Shown here in pieces: positions 49,229 through 57,268 of a stretch of DNA of 64,000 nt; within the stretch, counting starts at the first letter, position 1, and the number at the start of each line of letters is the position of its first letter. The DNA lies in NCBI RefSeq assembly GCF_036013645.1, contig NZ_CP107869.1:8494001-8558000 (forward strand). Direction: 5' to 3'. The notes under the pieces are model-generated. The model was not told the DNA's origin and searched no databases. It saw only the letters and a list, made by a program, of their open reading frames with translations. The position numbers and the translations under genes are program-made. The DNA is from Streptomyces sp. NBC_00490 (GTDB taxonomy: Bacteria; Actinomycetota; Actinomycetes; Streptomycetales; Streptomycetaceae).

Positions 49229-50008
49229 TCACGGGGACCGCCGGGCCGAGGCCCGCAGACCGTGGTACCAGCCGAGGACCCGCCGCTCGACCAGCTGGAA
49301 GACGACGGAGAGCACAAATCCGAGCAGACCGAGGACGAGGATGCCGGTCCACATCTCGGGAACCGCGAAACTGCGCTGGAACTGCACGACGGTGAAGCCG
49401 AGGCCGTCGCTGGCCGCGAACATCTCGCTGATGACCATGAGGATGATGCCGATCGACAGGGCCTGCCGCAGCCCCGCGAAGATCTGCGGACTCGCCGAGC
49501 GCAGCACCACGTCCTTGAGGCGGGCGATGCCCGTGATGCCGTACGAGCGGGCCGTCTCCGCCATCACGGAGTCCACCGCGCGCACCCCCTCGACCGTGTT
49601 GAGGAGGACCGGCCAGACACAGCCGCTGGCGATCACGACGATCTTCATCGTGTGGTCGATGCCCGCGAACAGCATGATGACCGGGACGAGGACCGGCGGC
49701 GGCACCGCCCGCAGGAACTCCAGGACCGGCTCGCACACCGCCCGCACCCGCCGGTAGGAGCCGATGACCACGCCGACGCCGATCCCCACGACGGCGGCCA
49801 CGGCATACCCGGCCGAAAGCCGCAGCACGCTGGGCAGCACGTCGTCCTTGAACCGTTCGCCCGTCCATACGTCCGGGAAGGTTTGCAGAATGGTCCGCAG
49901 GGGCGGCCAGAACACGTCGGTACTGCTGTCGGACGCGAACCACCAGATCGTGAACAGCAGCGCCGGCAGCGCGAGCACGAAGAACAGCCGCAGCAGAACG
50001 CCCTTCAC
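49229..50008 (-). CDS. ABC transporter permease (SsuC/TauC type)
   Basis: A 259-residue protein from GTG 50008, which overlaps the stop of the other permease. About six helices. The EAA loop is MAETARSYGITGIARLKDVV (about 146-165), and the group hallmark RAVPPPVLVPVIMLF is at about 94-108. With the second permease it likely forms a heterodimeric pore, which is less common than homodimers in this transporter group. Confidence 0.93.
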   Translation of the reverse strand: MKGVLLRLFFVLALPALLFTIWWFASDSSTDVFWPPLRTILQTFPDVWTGERFKDDVLPSVLRLSAGYAVAAVVGIGVGVVIGSYRRVRAVCEPVLEFLRAVPPPVLVPVIMLFAGIDHTMKIVVIASGCVWPVLLNTVEGVRAVDSVMAETARSYGITGIARLKDVVLRSASPQIFAGLRQALSIGIILMVISEMFAASDGLGFTVVQFQRSFAVPEMWTGILVLGLLGFVLSVVFQLVERRVLGWYHGLRASARRSP

Positions 50009-50778
50009 ACCGCCACCTCCCCGCGCACCGACTGATGCCATGCCAGCGCCCGCCGCTCCACGGTACGCGCGCCCACGTTGATGAGGAGCCCCAGCACACC
50101 GGTCACCACGATCAGCGCGTACATCTCCGGCACCGCCTGGGAGTTCTGCGCGACCGCGATGCGGGCGCCCAACCCCGGTGCGCCGATGACGAGTTCGGCG
50201 GTGATGGCGAGGATCAGGGCGACGGCCGCGGCCAGCCGGATGCCGGTCATGACGTACGGCAGCGCGGTCGGCCACAGGACGTGCCGGACCCGCGCCCAGG
50301 GTCCGAGACCGTAGGAGCGTGCCGTCTCCTCGGCGACCGGGTCGACGTCCTGGACGCCGTACAGGACCTGGATGAGCACCTGCCAGAACGAGGCGTACAC
50401 GACGAGCAGCAGCACCGAGCGCAGTTCGGTGCCGTACATCAGCACCGCGAGGGGGATCAGGGCGACCGAGGGGATCGGGCGCAGGAACTCGATCGTGGAG
50501 GCCGTGGCCTCGCGCAGATACGGCACCACCGCGATGGCGACGCCGAGGACGATGCCCGCCGTCGAGGCGATGGCCAGGCCCAGCGCCCAGCCGGTGAGGG
50601 TGTCGCCGAGCGCCGTCCAGAAGGTGTCGTCGGAGAGCTCGGTGCCGAGGGCGTCGGCGATGCGGCTGGTCGGCGGGAAGTAGGCCTCCTTGACGAGACC
50701 GAGCCGCGGCACCGCCTCGCCCAGGGCGAGGAAGGCCGCGAGTCCGGCGGCGCCGAGCGCGGTGTTGAGTCCCCTCAC
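50005..50778 (-). CDS. ABC transporter permease (SsuC/TauC type)
   Basis: A 257-residue protein from GTG 50778, whose start overlaps the stop of the lipoprotein gene. Six helices. The EAA loop is VAEETARSYGLGPWARVRHV (about 145-164), and LRPIPSVALIPLAVLMYG is at about 94-111. It is homologous to the neighbouring permease, probably by an old duplication. Confidence 0.93.
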   Translation of the reverse strand: MRGLNTALGAAGLAAFLALGEAVPRLGLVKEAYFPPTSRIADALGTELSDDTFWTALGDTLTGWALGLAIASTAGIVLGVAIAVVPYLREATASTIEFLRPIPSVALIPLAVLMYGTELRSVLLLVVYASFWQVLIQVLYGVQDVDPVAEETARSYGLGPWARVRHVLWPTALPYVMTGIRLAAAVALILAITAELVIGAPGLGARIAVAQNSQAVPEMYALIVVTGVLGLLINVGARTVERRALAWHQSVRGEVAV

Positions 50779-51743
50779 GGCAGCAGCTTGTCCAGGTCGG
50801 GTGCCGTCTTGAAGAGGCCGTCGTCCTGGCCGAGCTTCTGCAGCGCGTCGAGGGAGGCCCGGTCCGGGTCGGCCGGCCATGCGGGCAGAGTCACCTTCGC
50901 CAGTACGGCCGCCGGGATCTTCGTGTACGTGGTGACGACCTGGCGGGCCTCGTCCGGGTGGGCGTCGGCGTAGGCGAGCGACTCGGCGAGGGCGGTCCGG
51001 AACTTCTTCACGACGGCCGCGTTCTGCTGTTCGTACGACGTGGACGTGAAGTACATCGCCACGGTGAGGTGGGGGGCGACGTCCACGAGGGGTGAGGCGA
51101 TCTCCCGGGCGCCCTGGCTCTTGACGGTCGCGAGGGCCGGTTCGACCACCATGGCCGCGTCGATCTGCCCGCTGTCGAGGGCGGCCGGCATCTGGTCGAA
51201 GGCGAGCTCGACGAACTTCACCTTGTCCGGGTCGCCGCCCGCCTTGCGCACCGACTCGCGCACCGCGGTCTCGTTGATGTTCTTCAGGGTGTTGATGGCG
51301 ACCTTCCTGCCCTCCAGCTGGTCGGCCGACTTGACCGGGCTGTCGCCCTTCACGGTGAGGGCACCGAAGTCCTTGCCCTGTACGCCCGTTGAGGCGATGC
51401 CGTTGGAAACGACCTTCACCGGCACGTTGTTGGACTGGGCGACCATCAGCGAGGTCGAGTTGGAGAAGCCGAACTGGTACTGGCCGCTGGCGACGGCCGG
51501 CACGATCGCCGCACCGCCCTGTGCGAGCGATACCTCCAGCTCCAGACCCTGCTTCTTGAAGAACCCCTTCTCCTGCCCCAGATAGAGCGGGGCGACGTCG
51601 ACGATGGGGATCACACCGACCTTGACCTTGGTGGTGCCTCCGGACGACGACTTGTCCGACCCCGTACCGTCCCCGGACGAGCCACAGGCCGACACGGTGA
51701 CCAGGAATGCTCCGGCCGCTAGAGCGGCGAGCAGACGACGCAT
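50775..51743 (-). CDS. Substrate-binding lipoprotein (NMT1/SsuA-like)
   Basis: A 322-residue protein from ATG 51743. Lipoprotein signal with lipobox VSACG (Cys20). The NMT1/SsuA fold follows: VGVIPIVDVAPLYLGQEKGFF, LEVSLAQGGAAIVPAVASGQ and FDQMPAALDSGQIDAAMVVEPA. Members bind sulfonates, nitrate, thiamine precursors or aromatic acids such as phthalates. Here the Rieske oxygenase genes on the other side of the IclR gene point to an aromatic acid, possibly vanillate-like (inference). I saw no thiamine riboswitch in front. Confidence 0.9.
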   Translation of the reverse strand: MRRLLAALAAGAFLVTVSACGSSGDGTGSDKSSSGGTTKVKVGVIPIVDVAPLYLGQEKGFFKKQGLELEVSLAQGGAAIVPAVASGQYQFGFSNSTSLMVAQSNNVPVKVVSNGIASTGVQGKDFGALTVKGDSPVKSADQLEGRKVAINTLKNINETAVRESVRKAGGDPDKVKFVELAFDQMPAALDSGQIDAAMVVEPALATVKSQGAREIASPLVDVAPHLTVAMYFTSTSYEQQNAAVVKKFRTALAESLAYADAHPDEARQVVTTYTKIPAAVLAKVTLPAWPADPDRASLDALQKLGQDDGLFKTAPDLDKLLP

Positions 51744-51779
51744 GGCTCCTCCTGCACAGACTTCATTGTTCCGACAGGG

Positions 51780-51864
51780 TGTGCGCACAGCGCACAATGG
51801 TGCACAGTGCGAAAGGTAGAGGTTTTCCTTCTCTGCGGTCAACGCCTTTGGCTGACAATATTGT
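51780..51864. promoter_or_regulatory. Operator cluster between the importer operon and IclR gene
   Basis: TGTGCGCACA (51780-51789) is a perfect palindrome within GTGCG-CACAG-CGCAC, followed by GTGCACAGTGC. A second perfect palindrome ACAATATTGT lies at 51855-51864, next to TTGTTGACAG. These fit IclR binding to control both divergent units. Confidence 0.55.
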
Positions 51865-51890
51865 TGACAGTTGTTGAGGTGGAGGCGACG

Positions 51891-52745
51891 ATGCCTGCAG
51901 CAGCCCGCGCCCCGCACTTCGTCCGCTCCTTCGAGCGGGGCCTCGCCGTGATCCGCGCTTTCGACGCGGAACACCCGGTCCTGACGCTCGCCGAGGTCGC
52001 GCGCACCTGCGGACTGACCCGCGCGGCGGCCCGGAGATTCCTGCTCACACTCGCCGACCTGGGGTACGTGCACGCCGACGGCCGGGCGTTCCGGCTCACG
52101 CCGCGCGTGCTGGAACTCGGCTACTCCTACCTCGCGGGCTTCTCGCTGGCGCAGATCGCCGAACCGCATCTGGAGCAACTGGTCGACCGCTCAAGGGAGT
52201 CGTCGTCCCTGTGCGTCCTCGACGGCGACGACATCGTGTATGTCGCCCGGGTGCCGGCCCGCCGCATCATGACGGCCGCGATCACCGTCGGGACACGCTT
52301 CCCGGCGTACGTCACATCGGTGGGCCGGGTGATCCTCGCCCATCTGCCGGACGCGGAACGGGAGTCGTGGCTGGCGCGGGCCGAACTCCGCTCCCTGACA
52401 CCGCGCACGATCACCGACGCGGACCTCCTGCGCGCCGAGCTCGACAAGGTCCGGGCGCGCGGGTACGCCGTCGTCGACCAGGAGTTGGAGGAGGGGCTGC
52501 GCTCGGTCGCCGCCCCGGTGCGGGACCGGGGCGGCGAGGTGGTGGCGGCGGTGAACATCCCGGTGCACGCCAGCCGCAACACCGTGGCGTCGGTCCGCCG
52601 TGATCTGCTGCCGCATCTGCTGGACACGGTCGCCGCGATCGAGCGGGACCTGCGGATGGCTACAGGTCGAGGACGAGCCGCTTGCCCCGACACCGGGACA
52701 CACAGATCATCATCGTCTCCCCGGCCTCCCGCTCCGCGTCCGTGA
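51891..52745 (+). CDS. IclR family regulator (PcaR/PobR-like)
   Basis: A 284-residue protein from ATG 51891 (GGTGGAGG upstream). The N-terminal winged helix contains LTLAEVARTCGLTRAAARRFLLTLADLGYV. The effector domain has VTSVGRVILAHLPD and LRSVAAPVRDRGGEVVAAVN, close to regulators of protocatechuate genes. The normal end of the family is around AAIERDLRMA. Here the frame runs 27 residues further, rich in Arg, Ser and Pro, antisense to the reductase gene, which suggests a lost stop. It lies between the importer operon and the oxygenase operon and likely controls both. Confidence 0.9.
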   Translation: MPAAARAPHFVRSFERGLAVIRAFDAEHPVLTLAEVARTCGLTRAAARRFLLTLADLGYVHADGRAFRLTPRVLELGYSYLAGFSLAQIAEPHLEQLVDRSRESSSLCVLDGDDIVYVARVPARRIMTAAITVGTRFPAYVTSVGRVILAHLPDAERESWLARAELRSLTPRTITDADLLRAELDKVRARGYAVVDQELEEGLRSVAAPVRDRGGEVVAAVNIPVHASRNTVASVRRDLLPHLLDTVAAIERDLRMATGRGRAACPDTGTHRSSSSPRPPAPRP

Positions 52746-53598
52746 GCACCGAGTCCCGGTGGTCCGGGGCACCTTCGAGGACATCGGTCTCGCACGTCCC
52801 GCAGGTGCCCTCGGTGCAGGAGAAGAGCACCTCAAGCCCGGCGCCGCGCACGGCGTCCAGCACGGAGACGTCCGCAGGTACGGTCACCGTCCGGCCGCTC
52901 TGCGCCAGCTCCACCTCGAACTCGGTGTTCTCGCCGGTCTCCTGCTCCTTCGGCGTGAACCGCTCCAGGCGCAGCACCCCGGCCGGGCAGCGCGCCTCCA
53001 CCGCGTCCAGCAGGGGACCCGGGCCGCAGCAGTAGACGAGCGTGCCCTCGGGTACGTCGTCGAGCACCGACGCCAGGTCGAGCAGGCCGGTCTCGTCCTG
53101 CGGCGCCACGGTGACCCGGTCGCCGTAGCGGCTCAACTCCTCGGTGAAGGCGATGGAGTCGCGGGTGCGCCCGCCGTACAGCAGGGTCCACTCGGCGCCC
53201 CGGGACTCCGCTTCCGCCAGCATCGGCAGGATGGGCGTGATGCCGATGCCGCCCGCGATGAACCGGTAGCGGGGCGCGGGCTCGAGGGCGAAGTGATTGC
53301 GGGGTCCGCGCACCCGCACCTTGTCACCCTGCCTCAACTGCTCGTGCACATGGGCGGATCCGCCGCGCCCGTCCGGCTCGCGCAGTACGGCGATCCGCCA
53401 TTCGGTGCGGTCGGCCGGGTCGCCGCACAGGGAGTACTGGCGTTCCAGGCCGGGGCCGAGCACGACGTCGATGTGGCCGCCGGGCTCCCAGGCCGGGAGC
53501 TCCTCGCCGAGGGGGTGGCGCAGCGTGAGGGCGAGCACGCCGTCGGCCGCGGACTCCCTGCGACCGACGACGAGTTCGGCTTCGTACACGTCACTCAT
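52660..53598 (-). CDS. Oxygenase reductase subunit (VanB-like, FMN/2Fe-2S)
   Basis: A 312-residue protein from ATG 53598. FAD/FMN-binding RQYSLCGDP (about 53-61), NAD-binding GGIGITPILPML (about 116-127), and a C-terminal plant-type 2Fe-2S cluster with CTEGTCGTCETD (Cys at about 264, 269 and 272) and the fourth Cys in MMICVSRC. This domain order is that of phthalate-dioxygenase-type reductases such as VanB. It feeds electrons from NADH to the Rieske oxygenase encoded upstream. Its start overlaps the stop of the small Cys/His protein gene. Confidence 0.93.
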   Translation of the reverse strand: MSDVYEAELVVGRRESAADGVLALTLRHPLGEELPAWEPGGHIDVVLGPGLERQYSLCGDPADRTEWRIAVLREPDGRGGSAHVHEQLRQGDKVRVRGPRNHFALEPAPRYRFIAGGIGITPILPMLAEAESRGAEWTLLYGGRTRDSIAFTEELSRYGDRVTVAPQDETGLLDLASVLDDVPEGTLVYCCGPGPLLDAVEARCPAGVLRLERFTPKEQETGENTEFEVELAQSGRTVTVPADVSVLDAVRGAGLEVLFSCTEGTCGTCETDVLEGAPDHRDSVLTDAEREAGETMMICVSRCRGKRLVLDL

Positions 53599-53765
53599 GA
53601 GGTGTTTCCTCGCGGCTGGTGTCCTTGCGGGTGGGCGAGCATCCACTCCCACATCTCGATCGGGTCCTGCGAGGTGTGCTCGCGGCCGCAGTGACAGGTG
53701 CCGTGCAGCACGTCCGTGCCGGGCAGCCAGTCGATGCGGTAGATCTCTCCGGTCGGAGTGCTCAC
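53595..53765 (-). CDS. Small Cys/His protein inside the Rieske oxygenase operon
   Basis: A 56-residue protein from GTG 53765. It overlaps the oxygenase stop (GTGA) and its own stop overlaps the reductase start (TGA/ATG), so it is clearly coupled on both sides. The motif HGTCHCGREH followed later by HPQGH could bind zinc or iron. EMWEWMLAHP is an amphipathic patch. I do not know a named function. Its fixed place between an oxygenase and its reductase suggests an assembly or stability role (inference). Confidence 0.75.
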   Translation of the reverse strand: MSTPTGEIYRIDWLPGTDVLHGTCHCGREHTSQDPIEMWEWMLAHPQGHQPRGNTS

Positions 53766-54835
53766 TGGACCTTCTCCACGGGCTTGGCGCCCTCCTCGAC
53801 GAGCCGGGCGAGGATACGGCGGGCGGCCAGGCCGCCGGTGTCGATGTTGATGCTCAGCTCCTGGTACCCCGTCCGCTCGCTGCCGAGCGTCTTCTGCAGC
53901 AGGTTGAGCGCGTCCACGTCCTGCATGACGACGGTGTGGTTGTTCTTCCGCAGGAACTCGGTGACCTCGTCGTCCTCGGTCGCCCAGTCGCGCGAGACCA
54001 TCCAGAAGTCGTACACCTTGCCGTCCGAGGACGGCGTGATCGCGTACGTCACCTCGGTGTGGAAGCCGTTCGGGTCGCTGCCGTCCGCCTCGGGCACCAC
54101 ACCGACGGGGGCGACGCGGCTGTGGAGCAGATACAGGCAGGGCGCGCTGTACTCGATGTCCTGCCAGCGGGTGATCCGGCCTTCTATGCCGGTGGACTTG
54201 GCGTAGAACGGCGGGCACTCGGCATCGTCCATGTGCCGGCTGACCCGCACGATCCCCGCGCCCTCGTCGACCTCGGTCGTGATCGGCGTCTCGGCGACCT
54301 CGGGGGTCCCGATGTAGCCGCCGTGCAGATACGTCTCGTGGGAGAGGTCGAGGAGGTTGTCGACGAGGAGCCCGTAGTCGGCGTCGATGGGCTCCATGCC
54401 GCGCACGGTCGTCCAGCCGGGGGAGTCCAGGTGCCTGGCGCGCGGGATGGTGTCGGGGTCGGCGAGGGCCGGGTCGCCGATCCACACCCAGATCAGGGAG
54501 TCCAGCTCGGCGATCGGGTACGAGGCGACGCGCGCGGTGCGCGGGACGCGCTTCTGCCCCGGCACATACACACACGTGCCCGTCGTGTCGTACGTGAACC
54601 CGTGGTACCCGCACACGATCCGGTCACCGTCGAGCCGGCTCGGCTTCTCGTGCAGCGGGAACCGGCGGTGCACACACCGGTCGGCCAGCGCGACGGGCGT
54701 GCCCTCCTCCTCGGTCCGGTAGAACACGAGCGGCTCACCGAGGATCGTCCGGCCGAGGAGTTCCTCCCGGCCCACCTCGTGGCTGTAGGCGGCGACGTAC
54801 CACTGATTCCTGGCAAAAGCGGTCATGTGCGGCAT
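53762..54835 (-). CDS. Rieske aromatic oxygenase alpha subunit (VanA-like O-demethylase)
   Basis: A 357-residue protein from ATG 54835 (ATG 54826 is also possible). The Rieske cluster has CVHRRFPL and CGYHGFTYD (Cys54/His56 and Cys75/His78 region). The mononuclear-iron motif is in DNLLDLSHETYLHGG (about 161-175: Asp, two His). The short length and N-terminal FARNQWYVAAYSHEV are typical of VanA. It may demethylate vanillate to protocatechuate and formaldehyde; other methoxy- or carboxy-aromatics are possible. The IclR gene and importer nearby fit an aromatic-acid catabolic unit. Confidence 0.88.
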   Translation of the reverse strand: MPHMTAFARNQWYVAAYSHEVGREELLGRTILGEPLVFYRTEEEGTPVALADRCVHRRFPLHEKPSRLDGDRIVCGYHGFTYDTTGTCVYVPGQKRVPRTARVASYPIAELDSLIWVWIGDPALADPDTIPRARHLDSPGWTTVRGMEPIDADYGLLVDNLLDLSHETYLHGGYIGTPEVAETPITTEVDEGAGIVRVSRHMDDAECPPFYAKSTGIEGRITRWQDIEYSAPCLYLLHSRVAPVGVVPEADGSDPNGFHTEVTYAITPSSDGKVYDFWMVSRDWATEDDEVTEFLRKNNHTVVMQDVDALNLLQKTLGSERTGYQELSINIDTGGLAARRILARLVEEGAKPVEKVQ

Positions 54836-55200
54836 GGCAGTTCCCGTCCCTGTCGGCGAGGCGCCGTCGCCCCGCGTGCCGTGGTTGGACCCAGGTTCGT
54901 GAGGTGTGCGGGGGCTCGGCAAGGCGGCTTCTGCCAGGCGGAAGACGTTCCGTGAAAAGGCAGGTCAGGTGGGAGGCGGCACGCGACTCGGCCGCCCGGC
55001 CCCACGCGGGGTACGGCCGAGCGGCAGCACCGCGCCCCCGTCCCCGGGTCCCCGGCCCGCCACCCCTCCCGTACCGCTGACTTTCACACGAGCGCCACCG
55101 CACCCTTCCCTGACGTTTGGTGCTCTTGGAACACTCGCACCGCGCGCATTCCGTCATGTTCCGGCCATCCGCACCCCTGGATGAGAGGCAGTACCCACCC
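54836..55200. other. Intergenic region between the Rieske oxygenase and phospholipase genes
   Basis: 365 bases without a convincing gene. An open frame reaches the phospholipase start from 55117 but adds no signal. The stretch 55005-55080 is very C-rich. I could not identify a clear PHO box, riboswitch or hairpin. It must hold both divergent promoters. Confidence 0.6.
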
Positions 55201-57252
55201 ATGCCCGAAGTCAACCGGCGCAGGTTCCTTCAACTCGCGGGCGCCACCTCGGCGTTCACCGCGCTGTCGAGCAGCATCCAGCGCGCCGCCGCGCTCCCGG
55301 CGAACCATCGCACGGGGTCGATCGAGGACGTGGAGCACATCGTCGTCCTGATGCAGGAGAACCGCTCCTTCGACCACTACTTCGGCGCCTTGCGGGGCGT
55401 TCGCGGTTTCGGCGACCCGCGCCCGGTGCGGCACGACAACGGCAAACCGATCTGGCACCAGTCCGACGGCACCAAGGACGTCCTGCCCTTCCACCCGGAA
55501 GCCGACGACCTGGGCATGCAGTTCCTGGAGGGCCTGCCACACGGCTGGACCGACGGCCACCAGGCCTACAACGGGGGCAAGTACGACAAGTGGGTGCCGG
55601 CGAAGGGCACCACCACGATGGCCTATCTGACCCGTGAGGACATCCCTTTCCACTACGCCCTCGCCGACGCCTTCACCGTCTGCGACGCCTACCACTGCTC
55701 GTTCATCGGCTCGACCGACCCGAACCGCTACTACATGTGGACGGGATACACCGGCAACGACGGCACCGGCGGCGGCCCGGTCCTGGGCAACGACGAGGCC
55801 GGCTACGGCTGGACGACCTACCCCGAGCGTCTGGAGCGGGCCGGCGTCTCGTGGAAGATCTACCAGGACATCGGCGACGGCCTGGACGCGGCGGGCTCCT
55901 GGGGCTGGATCGCGGACGCCTACCGGGGCAACTACGGCGACAACTCGCTGCTGTACTTCGACAAGTACCGCCAGGCCCAGCCCGGCGACCCCTGGTACGA
56001 CAAGGCCCGCACCGGCACCGACGTCAAGAACGGCGACGGCTACTTCGACCGGCTGAAGGCCGACGTCAAGGCCGGCACGCTGCCCCAGATCTCCTGGATC
56101 GCCGCCCCGGAGGCGTTCTCCGAGCACTCCAACTGGCCCTCCAACTACGGCGCCTGGTACATCGCGCAGGTCCTCGACGCCCTCACCTCCAACCCGGAGG
56201 TCTGGTCGAAGACGGCCCTGTTCATCACCTTCGACGAGAACGACGGCTTCTTCGACCACGTGGTGCCGCCGCTCCCGCCGAAGTCCCCGGCGCAGGGCAA
56301 GTCGACCGTCGACGTCTCGCCCGACCTCTACCCCGGAGACGCCAACCGCCCGGCGGGCCCCTACGGCCTCGGCCCCCGGGTCCCGATGCTGGTCGTCTCG
56401 CCGTGGAGCAAGGGCGGCTACGTCAACTCCGAGACCCTGGACCACACCTCGATCCTGCGGTTCATGGAGCGCCGCTTCGGCGTCAGGGAAACCAACATCT
56501 CGCCCTGGCGCCGGGCCATATGCGGCGACCTCACCTCGGCCTTCGACTTCTCCCGCAAGGACAGCCGCCCCGCCGCGCTGCCGGAGACGGACGAGTACGA
56601 GCCGCAGGACCGTGAGCGCCACCCCGACTACCGGCCGACGCCGCCCGCCGATCCGGACATGCCCCGGCAGGAGCGCGGTCTGCGCCCGTCCCGCCCCCTC
56701 AAATATGCCCCGCACGTGGACGCTTCCGTGGACGCGGCGGCCGGCAAGGTCACGCTGACGTTCGCCTCCGGCGCCAAGGCCGGTGCCGCCTTCCACGTCA
56801 CCTCCGGCAACCGCACCGACGGCCCGTGGACCTACACCACGGAGGCCGGCAAGACGATCGCGGACACCTGGAACTCGGCGTACTCCGGCGGCTCGTACGA
56901 CCTGACCGTGCACGGCCCGAACGGCTTCGTGCGCTCCTTCAAGGGCGCGAACAAGGCGGCCGGACCCGAGATCACCGCACGGCACACCGGTGACGACATC
57001 GAGCTGACCTTCACCAACAAGGGCGCCAAGGCGGCCCGGCTCAAGGTCACCAGCGGTTACGGCGGCCGCGTCCGCACCATCACCGTGCGGCCCGGCACCA
57101 CCGTCCGGCACTGCGTCGACCTCGCGGCGAGTCGGCGCTGGTACGACCTGACCGTCACGTCCGACTCCGACCCGGCGTTCCTGCGGAGGTTTGCCGGGCA
57201 CGTCGAGAACGGGCGGCCCGGGGTGAGCGACCCGGCGATCATCACCGTGTAG
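55201..57252 (+). CDS. Tat-exported non-hemolytic phospholipase C
   Basis: A 683-residue protein from ATG 55201. Twin-arginine signal NRRRFLQLAGATSAFTAL (about 5-22). The phosphoesterase domain (about 40-450) carries HIVVLMQENRSFDHYFGAL (metal/nucleophile region), ALADAFTVCDAYHCSFIGSTDPNR and FITFDENDGFFDHVVPP. Two C-terminal beta domains of about 100 residues each (DUF756-like) complete the family architecture. It hydrolyses phosphatidylcholine-type lipids outside the cell, which feeds phosphate and choline. Such genes are often induced by phosphate starvation, but no PHO box was seen. Confidence 0.94.
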   Translation: MPEVNRRRFLQLAGATSAFTALSSSIQRAAALPANHRTGSIEDVEHIVVLMQENRSFDHYFGALRGVRGFGDPRPVRHDNGKPIWHQSDGTKDVLPFHPEADDLGMQFLEGLPHGWTDGHQAYNGGKYDKWVPAKGTTTMAYLTREDIPFHYALADAFTVCDAYHCSFIGSTDPNRYYMWTGYTGNDGTGGGPVLGNDEAGYGWTTYPERLERAGVSWKIYQDIGDGLDAAGSWGWIADAYRGNYGDNSLLYFDKYRQAQPGDPWYDKARTGTDVKNGDGYFDRLKADVKAGTLPQISWIAAPEAFSEHSNWPSNYGAWYIAQVLDALTSNPEVWSKTALFITFDENDGFFDHVVPPLPPKSPAQGKSTVDVSPDLYPGDANRPAGPYGLGPRVPMLVVSPWSKGGYVNSETLDHTSILRFMERRFGVRETNISPWRRAICGDLTSAFDFSRKDSRPAALPETDEYEPQDRERHPDYRPTPPADPDMPRQERGLRPSRPLKYAPHVDASVDAAAGKVTLTFASGAKAGAAFHVTSGNRTDGPWTYTTEAGKTIADTWNSAYSGGSYDLTVHGPNGFVRSFKGANKAAGPEITARHTGDDIELTFTNKGAKAARLKVTSGYGGRVRTITVRPGTTVRHCVDLAASRRWYDLTVTSDSDPAFLRRFAGHVENGRPGVSDPAIITV

Positions 57253-57268
57253 GCCGGACCCGTCCGGG

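Noticed and set aside
51744..51806. Possible thiamine riboswitch before the NMT1-like lipoprotein gene
   Set aside because: The leader is too short and lacks the CTGAGA and ACCTGA-type elements of the TPP fold.
54836..55200. PHO box before phospholipase C
   Set aside because: I looked for direct repeats like GTTCACC and found no convincing pair; one GTTCC-type word alone is not evidence.
55084..57201. 705-codon minus-strand frame opposite phospholipase C
   Set aside because: No motif, biased composition, and no ribosome-binding site. The plus strand has a Tat signal and complete phosphoesterase motifs.
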